This document shows, one piece after another, positions 1-5,311 of a DNA stretch of 11,211 nucleotides. This DNA is from CAKUFA01 sp963656345 (GTDB taxonomy: Bacteria; Bacillota; Clostridia; Christensenellales; Aristaeellaceae). The stretch covers positions 1 through 11,211 of the forward strand of contig CAVKHY010000079.1 in assembly GCA_963656345.1 (NCBI GenBank), in the 5' to 3' direction. Every line of letters starts with the position of its first letter. Within the stretch, counting starts at the first letter, position 1. Position numbers and translations under genes: made by a program. The notes under the pieces are model-generated. The model was not told where the DNA came from. It saw only the letters and a list, made by a program, of their open reading frames with translations, and did not search any database.

Positions 1-52
1 CGAGGGTGGCCGCACGGTTGGTTCCGGCGTTGTGGCGAAGGTTATCGAGTAA
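1..52 (+). CDS. tuf: Elongation factor Tu, 3' end only
   Basis: Only the last 16 codons and the TAA stop (50-52) lie in the window, read in the frame that starts at base 2; base 1 is the end of a preceding codon. The encoded tail EGGRTVGSGVVAKVIE is the near-invariant C-terminus of bacterial EF-Tu (domain III), the GTPase that delivers aminoacyl-tRNA to the ribosome. The identification rests on this short but highly conserved tail. The gene is followed after 14 bp by a strong terminator, so it does not share a transcript with the marR operon unless there is read-through. Confidence 0.93.
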   Translation, partial: EGGRTVGSGVVAKVIE

Positions 53-66
53 TTCGGTGGATACTG

Positions 67-97
67 TCCCCTTCTCGAAAGAGAAGGGGATTTTTTT
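67..97 (+). terminator. Rho-independent terminator of tuf
   Basis: A 10-bp perfect stem (67-76 pairing with 81-90, core CCCCTTCTC/GAGAAGGGG) is closed by a GAAA tetraloop of the stable GNRA class and followed by seven T residues (91-97). This is a textbook intrinsic terminator 14 bp after the tuf stop codon. Confidence 0.96.
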
Positions 98-127
98 GAC
101 CCTTTCGTGGGAAGATGACGATTTTCC

Positions 128-157
128 TTTGTGAAAAAATTGAGTTACGTTCACAAA
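128..157. promoter_or_regulatory. Upstream inverted repeat TTTGTGAA-N14-TTCACAAA
   Basis: Two perfect 8-bp inverted arms, TTTGTGAA (128-135) and TTCACAAA (150-157), are separated by 14 bp. The repeat lies about 20 bp upstream of the -35 element of the marR promoter and its right end touches the second dyad (157-194). Its position suggests a binding site for a dimeric regulator, either the adjacent MarR protein or another factor. It is not followed by a T tract, so it is not a terminator. The arms are seen directly; the operator function is inferred. Confidence 0.5.
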
Positions 158-194
158 ATATTCAAACGCATGCTATTGACAGCATGCGAATATT
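157..194. promoter_or_regulatory. Probable MarR operator: dyad over the -35 element
   Basis: A perfect inverted repeat CGCATGC (167-173) / GCATGCG (182-188) flanks an 8-bp centre, TATTGACA, that contains the -35 hexamer TTGACA. The outer flanks continue the symmetry: AATATTC (157-163) on the left mirrors GAATATT (188-194) on the right, but the left arm carries about 4 extra bases. MarR-family dimers bind such pseudo-palindromes over their own promoter and block RNA polymerase. Position and symmetry make autoregulation of the marR/ABC operon likely; binding itself is not shown. Confidence 0.65.
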
Positions 195-204
195 ATTGTA
201 AAAT
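176..204 (+). promoter_or_regulatory. SigA-type promoter of the marR-ABC operon
   Basis: A consensus -35 TTGACA (176-181), a 17-bp spacer and a -10 TAAAAT (199-204) give a near-ideal vegetative promoter. The start of transcription would be near 211, leaving a leader of about 23 nt with a strong GAAGGAGGG ribosome site (221-229) before the marR start codon. Such a strong promoter fits a transcript held off by a repressor, because the -35 box lies inside the inverted repeat. Confidence 0.85.
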
Positions 205-233
205 ACCATCGTTCATCACAGAAGGAGGGTCAA

Positions 234-659
234 ATGAACCAGGAAAGTAAAGCCTATGGACGGTTGTTCAAGCAGATTGACGAATGCTTGGCACGGAGAA
301 TGAACAACGGGTTGCAGGAGTTAGGGCTTACCGCATCCCAGTTTCACATTCTGCTCGTTTTGAAGTGTCACGGCGGTATCCTGACGCTGAAGGAGATGGA
401 GGAGCTGTTTAATATGGCTCAGTCGACCATTGCCGGGTTGGCGTCACGGCTGGAGAAGAAACAGTTGGTGGAGACCGTGCCGGATCCTACCGACCGGAGG
501 ATCAAGCGGATTCAAGTAACGGCCAAGGGCGAGGAAGCGTTTCAAGCTGCGCACAGCAACATGCAGGAAACGGAGCGGCTCATTACCTCTCCATTAAACG
601 AGGAGGAACGTAAAGCCCTATTTGATATGCTCCAGCGAGTATATCAGAACATTAAGTAA
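234..659 (+). CDS. MarR-family winged-helix transcriptional repressor
   Basis: A 141-residue protein with the size and layout of MarR regulators. An N-terminal dimerisation helix (about 5-30) and the segment LTASQFHILLVL (32-43) lead into a helix-turn-helix with its recognition helix near residues 61-79 (MAQSTIAGLASRLEKKQLV). The wing hairpin contains the hallmark DPTDRRIKRI (84-93), followed by C-terminal dimerisation helices. The start at 234 is set by GAAGGAGGG five bases upstream. It is the first gene of an operon with two ABC exporter genes (19 bp to the next start), and its promoter overlaps palindromes. By analogy with the family it probably represses the operon until a ligand, often a toxic small molecule, releases it. 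The ligand cannot be told from sequence. Confidence 0.92.
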   Translation: MNQESKAYGRLFKQIDECLARRMNNGLQELGLTASQFHILLVLKCHGGILTLKEMEELFNMAQSTIAGLASRLEKKQLVETVPDPTDRRIKRIQVTAKGEEAFQAAHSNMQETERLITSPLNEEERKALFDMLQRVYQNIK

Positions 660-678
660 GCAGGAAGGGAGTTCTTTT

Positions 679-2430
679 ATGATCAAAACTCTTTTTCGGC
701 AGGTGAAGCAGTATAAGAAGGCTTCCCTGCTCACGCCTCTGTTTGCGGCACTGGAGGTGCTGATGGAGGTGCTGATTCCCTTTGTAACCGCCGAGCTCAT
801 TGACAAGGGCATTCAGGGCGGCAGCATTCAGGATGTTTGGCGGTTTGGCCTCCTGATGGTCGCCATGGCTATGCTGAGCTTGCTTTTCGGCTTGCTGGCT
901 GCCAAGTTTGCCGCCACGGCTTCCAGCGGCTTTGCGGCGAATCTGCGCAATGCCATGTATGAGAACATTCAAACTTTCTCCTTTTCCAACATTGATAAGT
1001 TCTCTACGGCAGGTTTGGTTACACGTATGACCACGGATGTAACCAATATCCAGAATGCTTATCAGATGGTGCTGCGCATTGCGGTGCGTGCTCCGCTGAC
1101 CATGATTCTGTCCATGGTGATGTGCTTTGTCATCAATCATGAGCTGTCGCTGGTGTTCCTAGTGGCTGTTGCCGTGCTGGCTGTTGGTTTGATCTTCATT
1201 GTACGCCGGGCTATGCGGCTGTTCGATGATGTTTTCCACAAGTATGATGACCTGAATGCCAGCGTCCAGGAGAATGTTTCCGCCATTCGCGTGGTGAAGG
1301 CCTTCGTTCGGGAAGATTATGAGAAGAAGAAGTTTAACAAGGCCGCGGAGAATGTGTATCGCCTGTTCGTGAAGGCTGAAAAGACCATTGCCATCAACAA
1401 CCCCATGATGATGCTGGTGGTGTACGGATGCATTATCGCCCTGAGCTGGTTCGGTGCCCAGTTTGTTGTTGGCGGTAAGCTGACTACCGGTGAATTGACC
1501 AGTCTGTTCAGTTACGTGATGAGCGTGCTCATGTCCCTGATGATGCTGAGCATGATCTTCGTGATGCTGACCATGAGTCTTGCCAGCGGACGGCGTATCG
1601 CTGAGGTGCTGAACGAGAAGCCTGATCTGACCAATCCTGCAGAGCCTGTAAAGGATATTCCCAATGGACAGATTGACTTCGATCACGTCAGCTTTGCGTA
1701 TAAGCATGGCACCGGCGAGGCGACTCTGAAGGATATTGACCTGCACATTAAGAGCGGTGAAACCATTGGCATTATCGGCGGCACAGGCTGCGGCAAGTCC
1801 AGTTTGGTGAACTTGATCAGCCGGCTGTATGACGCCAGTGAAGGAACGGTTCGCGTAGGCGGTCGTGACGTACGGGAATATGATATGGAAGCTCTCCGTG
1901 ACAAGGTAGCCGTAGTGCTGCAAAAGAACGTGCTTTTCTCCGGCACCATTCTGGAGAACCTGCGCTGGGGCAAGGAAGACGCCACACTGGAGGAGTGCAA
2001 GGAAGTGTGTGCCCAGGCTTGTGCGGATGAGTTTATCGACAAGATGCCTGATGGATACAACACCTATATTGAGCAGGGCGGCAACAACGTATCCGGCGGA
2101 CAGAAGCAGCGCCTTTGTATTGCCCGGGCTCTGCTGAAAAAGCCTCGCATTTTGATCCTGGACGACTCCACCTCCGCTGTGGATACCGCAACGGATGCGA
2201 AGATCCGCAAGGCTTTTGCCCAGAAGATTCCCGGCACCACGAAGCTGATTATTGCTCAGCGCGTCGCTTCCGTGCAGGGCGCTGATCGAATCATGGTCAT
2301 GGATGATGGACGTGTCGTTGCCTTTGATACCCATGACAATTTGATGGAGACCAACGAAATTTATCGTGAAATTTATGAAACTCAGACCCAGGGCGGCGGC
2401 GACTTTGACCAGCCTGGCCAGGGTGAGTGA
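679..2430 (+). CDS. ABC exporter half-transporter with degenerate ATP site (heterodimer subunit 1)
   Basis: A 583-residue membrane exporter half with six predicted transmembrane helices (about 16-40, 56-78, 130-152, 156-176, 244-264, 278-300) and a C-terminal nucleotide-binding domain. Visible motifs are Walker A GGTGCGKS (367-374), Q-loop Q415, signature VSGGQ (471-475), Walker B ILILD (491-495) and D-loop SAVD. The usual catalytic Glu after Walker B is Asp496, and the switch His is Gln527. Both changes mark the degenerate member of heterodimeric exporters such as BmrC/BmrD, LmrC/LmrD and TM287/TM288. The start at 679 is chosen over an upstream in-frame ATG at 622 because GGAAGGGAG lies seven bases upstream and the longer form would overlap marR. 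It almost surely pairs with the next gene to export a drug, lipid or peptide; the substrate is unknown. Confidence 0.93.
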   Translation: MIKTLFRQVKQYKKASLLTPLFAALEVLMEVLIPFVTAELIDKGIQGGSIQDVWRFGLLMVAMAMLSLLFGLLAAKFAATASSGFAANLRNAMYENIQTFSFSNIDKFSTAGLVTRMTTDVTNIQNAYQMVLRIAVRAPLTMILSMVMCFVINHELSLVFLVAVAVLAVGLIFIVRRAMRLFDDVFHKYDDLNASVQENVSAIRVVKAFVREDYEKKKFNKAAENVYRLFVKAEKTIAINNPMMMLVVYGCIIALSWFGAQFVVGGKLTTGELTSLFSYVMSVLMSLMMLSMIFVMLTMSLASGRRIAEVLNEKPDLTNPAEPVKDIPNGQIDFDHVSFAYKHGTGEATLKDIDLHIKSGETIGIIGGTGCGKSSLVNLISRLYDASEGTVRVGGRDVREYDMEALRDKVAVVLQKNVLFSGTILENLRWGKEDATLEECKEVCAQACADEFIDKMPDGYNTYIEQGGNNVSGGQKQRLCIARALLKKPRILILDDSTSAVDTATDAKIRKAFAQKIPGTTKLIIAQRVASVQGADRIMVMDDGRVVAFDTHDNLMETNEIYREIYETQTQGGGDFDQPGQGE

Positions 2431-2446
2431 GAGGAGGTAAAGGCAC

Positions 2447-4390
2447 ATGAGTAATGCACCTCGCAGCAATGCAAAGCGCCCCATGGGTCCTGGCGGCCCC
2501 CGGATGCGGCCTGCACTTTCGAAGGATAGCTTTAAGGGACAGGGCAAGATTTTCAAGCGGGTGATGAAGGTAGTGCTTGAAAATTATAAGTGGCCCTTCC
2601 TGGTGGTAATTCTCTGCATTCTGGCTACATCTATCTGCACCCTGCAGGGCACCCTGTTCATGCAGACGCTGATTGATGATTTCCTGCCCATGCTGGACAC
2701 GGAAAATCCGGACTTTGGCCCTCTGGCAGTGGCACTGCTGAAGTTGGCAGGCATTCTGGGTGTCGGTATCCTGACGTCTTATGCATATAACCGGATCATG
2801 GTGAATATTGGTCAGGGTACCATGCTGAAGCTGCGTACCCGGCTGTTCTCCAACATGGAATCCCTTCCCATTAAGTATTTTGATACCCACGCCCACGGCG
2901 ACATCATGTCGGTCTACACCAACGACGTGGATACCCTGCGACAGCTCATCAGCCAAAGCATTCCTCAGCTGGTAGACTCGTTGGTGACCTTGATTACCAC
3001 CTTTGTCAGCATGCTGGTGATGAGCTGGCAACTGACGATCCTTTCCCTCTTGATGCTGGCACTTACACTGTTCGTATCTGCCAAATTGTCCGGGAAGGCC
3101 GGCAAGCACTTCGTTGCACAGCAAAGCAAGCTGGGCGCGATGAACGGCTATATTGAGGAAATGATGGAAGGCCAGAAGGTTGTGAAGGTCTTCTGCCATG
3201 AAGATAAAGCAGTGGAGCAATTCCATCAGCTGAATGAAGAGCTTCGCCAGAGTGCTGAAGATGCCGTTGCTTTCTCCAACATGATGGGTCCCATCAACAC
3301 CAACCTGGGCCACTTGAGTTATGTACTGTGCTCCATCGTGGGTGCTGTGCTAGTGCTAGCCCTGGGTACAGGTGCGATTACCTTGGGACAGCTGGTTTCC
3401 TTCCTGACGCTGAACAAGAACTTCTCTCGCCCTGTGATGCAGATCAGCCAGCAAATGTCCTCCGTGGTGATGGCTATGGCTGGCGCAGACCGTGTGTTCA
3501 CCCTGATGGATGAAATTCCTGAAGTAGATGAAGGGTATGTGGAGCTCGTCAATGCGGAAGAGAAGGACGGCAAGCTTTGCGAGGCTGATCATCGCACCGG
3601 CATGTGGGCATGGAAACATCCCCATCAGGCTGAGGGTACGGTGACTTACACCAAGTTGGCCGGCGGCGTGGTCTTTGATGACGTGACCTTTGGCTATACG
3701 CCGGAAAAGGTGATCCTTCACAATATCAGCCTGTTTGCGAAGCCCGGGCAGAAGATTGCCTTTGTTGGCGGCACAGGTGCCGGCAAAACTACCATTACCA
3801 ACCTGATCAATCGGTTCTATGATATTCAGGATGGTAAGATCCGCTATGATGACATCAACGTGAATAAAATGCGGAAAGCTGACCTGCGCCGCAGCCTCGG
3901 CATGGTGCTGCAGGATACGCATCTGTTCACTGGCACGGTCATGGATAACATCCGCTATGGTCGGCTGGATGCTACGGACGACGAGTGCATTGCCGCTGCA
4001 AAGCTGGCCAATGCAGATCGGTTCATTCGCCGCCTGCCGGATGGCTATCAGACGGTACTGACCGGTGACGGTGCCAACCTGAGCCAAGGTCAGCGTCAGT
4101 TGCTGGCCATTGCCCGTGCCGCTGTGGCCGATCCGCCTTGCCTGATCCTGGATGAGGCTACGTCTTCCATTGATACCCGTACCGAAACCCTGGTGCAGCG
4201 CGGCATGGACGCTCTGATGAAGGGGCGTACCACCTTCGTGATTGCCCACCGACTGTCCACTGTGCGGAATGCCGACTGCATTATGGTGCTGGAAGAAGGA
4301 CGAATCATCGAGCGCGGTACCCATGATGACCTGATTGCTCAAAAGGGCAAGTACTATCAGCTGTATACCGGCAACGCTATTTCGGCGTAA
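2447..4390 (+). CDS. ABC exporter half-transporter with catalytic ATP site (heterodimer subunit 2)
   Basis: A 647-residue partner of the preceding gene, starting 16 bp after it with AGGAGGT eight bases before the ATG. It opens with a Pro/Gly/Arg-rich cytosolic tail (about 1-25), then six transmembrane helices (about 50-72, 95-115, 175-195, 196-213, 285-307, 309-325). The ATPase domain has Walker A GGTGAGKT (441-448), Q489, Walker B LILD with catalytic Glu570, and switch His601. The signature is LSQGQ (545-549) instead of LSGGQ. In a head-to-tail dimer that altered signature faces subunit 1's defective Walker site, while subunit 1's intact VSGGQ faces this subunit's full catalytic set. The pair therefore has one degenerate and one working ATP site. 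A linker insertion of about 45 residues (360-405, containing MWAWKHPH) sits between membrane and ATPase parts. MarR control suggests multidrug or antimicrobial efflux (inference). Confidence 0.93.
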   Translation: MSNAPRSNAKRPMGPGGPRMRPALSKDSFKGQGKIFKRVMKVVLENYKWPFLVVILCILATSICTLQGTLFMQTLIDDFLPMLDTENPDFGPLAVALLKLAGILGVGILTSYAYNRIMVNIGQGTMLKLRTRLFSNMESLPIKYFDTHAHGDIMSVYTNDVDTLRQLISQSIPQLVDSLVTLITTFVSMLVMSWQLTILSLLMLALTLFVSAKLSGKAGKHFVAQQSKLGAMNGYIEEMMEGQKVVKVFCHEDKAVEQFHQLNEELRQSAEDAVAFSNMMGPINTNLGHLSYVLCSIVGAVLVLALGTGAITLGQLVSFLTLNKNFSRPVMQISQQMSSVVMAMAGADRVFTLMDEIPEVDEGYVELVNAEEKDGKLCEADHRTGMWAWKHPHQAEGTVTYTKLAGGVVFDDVTFGYTPEKVILHNISLFAKPGQKIAFVGGTGAGKTTITNLINRFYDIQDGKIRYDDINVNKMRKADLRRSLGMVLQDTHLFTGTVMDNIRYGRLDATDDECIAAAKLANADRFIRRLPDGYQTVLTGDGANLSQGQRQLLAIARAAVADPPCLILDEATSSIDTRTETLVQRGMDALMKGRTTFVIAHRLSTVRNADCIMVLEEGRIIERGTHDDLIAQKGKYYQLYTGNAISA

Positions 4391-4398
4391 TCCCGATC

Positions 4399-4446
4399 AA
4401 AGCAGGCGACTGTACTTTACGGTATGGTCGCCTGCTTTACTGTTTA
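4399..4446 (+). terminator. Terminator of the marR-ABC operon
   Basis: A perfect 12-bp inverted repeat, AAAGCAGGCGAC (4399-4410) and GTCGCCTGCTTT (4427-4438), starts 9 bp after the stop codon. Allowing G-U pairs, pairing continues inward for six more positions to a TTAC loop (4417-4420), giving an 18-bp hairpin. The T tract is modest (CTTT, then TGTTT). It closes the operon before the tcdA promoter. Confidence 0.85.
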
Positions 4447-4499
4447 GGTCGGCATGCATCGAAAAACAAAGGGTGTGGCTTTCCTCTTTGATGCAAATA

Positions 4500-4508
4500 T
4501 GCTACAAT
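4500..4508 (+). promoter_or_regulatory. Extended -10 promoter of tcdA
   Basis: TGC-TACAAT (TG at 4500-4501, hexamer TACAAT at 4503-4508) matches the extended -10 class; there is no good -35 match at 16-18 bp upstream. Transcription would begin near 4514-4516, on or beside the ribosome site GGGAGGTG (4513-4520), leaving a leader of only about 12 nt. Position between the operon terminator and tcdA supports it; the short leader makes it less certain. Confidence 0.5.
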
Positions 4509-4526
4509 GGGCGGGAGGTGAAAAGC

Positions 4527-5243
4527 ATGAATCAATTTTCCCGTACGGAGCTGCTGCTAGGTACTCAGAGCATGGAGCGACTCAAGGGTGCACGGGTGGC
4601 TGTCTTCGGCGTGGGCGGTGTAGGCGGCTATGTGGCGGAAGGCCTGGTGCGCAGCGGCGTGGGTGCTGTGGATTTATTTGATAACGACACGGTTTCCTTG
4701 ACCAATTTGAACCGGCAGGTGATCGCACTCCACTCCACCATTGGCATGGAGAAAACGGAAGTTATGGCAAAACGGCTGAAGGACATTAACCCAGAGGCGG
4801 CAATTCAGTCGAGGCAAATGTTTTATTTACCGGAGACAGCGGATCAGGTGGATCTGACTGTGTATGACTTTATTGTGGATGCAGTGGACACCGTAGCGGC
4901 TAAGCTGGAGCTGGTGAAGCGGGCAACGGCTGCCGGTATCCCCATCATCAGTGCTATGGGGGCGGGAAACAAGCTTGATCCATCCAAGCTGTGCATTACG
5001 GACATCAGCAAAACCCATACGTGCCGCTTGGCAAAGGTGATGCGGACGGAACTGCGCAAGCGGGGAATCCTTCACTTAACCGTGGCCTATTCCACAGAAC
5101 CGCCGGTGCCGGCACAGGCAGAGAGTGAAGAAACACCCACCGGTGCAAGGCGCTCTGTGCCGGGGAGCATGGTATTTGTTCCAGGATGCATGGGGCTGAT
5201 GATTGCCGCCTATGTGACACAGCAGCTTTGCCAAAAGGAATAA
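4527..5243 (+). CDS. tcdA: tRNA threonylcarbamoyladenosine dehydratase (TcdA/CsdL, ThiF/E1-like)
   Basis: A 238-residue E1-like adenylating enzyme. TcdA uses ATP to cyclise the N6-threonylcarbamoyl group at A37 of ANN-decoding tRNAs, giving ct6A. Visible features are the nucleotide-binding loop FGVGGVGG (27-34), an acidic pair in FDNDTVSLTNLNRQ (51-64) with Asn/Arg ligands for ATP, EKTEV (75-79) with the conserved Lys, and the VDAVDT segment (117-122). The family-typical KTHTCRLAKVMRTELRKRGI lies at 162-181, followed by TEPPVP and a C-terminal GSMVFVPGCMGL. It lacks CxxC zinc pairs and a rhodanese domain, which argues against MoeB/ThiF sulfur-carrier activation. The start at 4527 is preferred over an upstream in-frame start at 4335, which lies inside the ABC gene; GGGAGGTG is six bases before the ATG. 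It is slightly shorter than the E. coli protein and is a single-gene unit between two terminators. Confidence 0.92.
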   Translation: MNQFSRTELLLGTQSMERLKGARVAVFGVGGVGGYVAEGLVRSGVGAVDLFDNDTVSLTNLNRQVIALHSTIGMEKTEVMAKRLKDINPEAAIQSRQMFYLPETADQVDLTVYDFIVDAVDTVAAKLELVKRATAAGIPIISAMGAGNKLDPSKLCITDISKTHTCRLAKVMRTELRKRGILHLTVAYSTEPPVPAQAESEETPTGARRSVPGSMVFVPGCMGLMIAAYVTQQLCQKE

Positions 5244-5257
5244 GAAACGTATATGAA

Positions 5258-5297
5258 AAAACGATTGACCGCCTGTTGTACGACGATCAATCGTTTT
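5258..5297. terminator. Bidirectional terminator between convergent tcdA and topoisomerase genes
   Basis: Perfect 11-bp arms AAAACGATTGA (5258-5268) and TCAATCGTTTT (5287-5297) flank an 18-nt loop. Read on the plus strand the stem ends in TTTTGCTTT; on the minus strand it ends in TTTTT (from 5260 to 5256). It lies 14 bp after the tcdA stop and 14 bp after the minus-strand topoisomerase stop, so one hairpin serves both genes. Confidence 0.88.
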
Positions 5298-5311
5298 GCT
5301 TTATGGAGATT

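Noticed and set aside
128..157. CRP/FNR-type site reading of TTTGTGAA...TTCACAAA
   Set aside because: CRP/FNR sites have a central gap near 4-6 bp between TGTGA/TCACA-like arms; here the gap is 14 bp, so the family assignment does not hold.
622..678. Longer form of the first ABC subunit starting at the ATG at 622
   Set aside because: It would overlap the end of marR by 38 bp, lacks a ribosome site, and the 19 extra residues precede a normal exporter N-terminus; the ATG at 679 has GGAAGGGAG at good spacing.
1159..2556. Long minus-strand open frame antisense to the first ABC gene
   Set aside because: Its translation is His- and Gln-rich low-quality sequence with no family motif, and it mirrors a gene whose own frame shows all ABC motifs.
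4527..5243. MoeB/ThiF sulfur-carrier-activating enzyme
   Set aside because: The nucleotide-binding core is shared, but there are no CxxC zinc pairs, no rhodanese domain and no sulfur-carrier gene nearby, and the KTHTCRLAKVMR segment fits TcdA.
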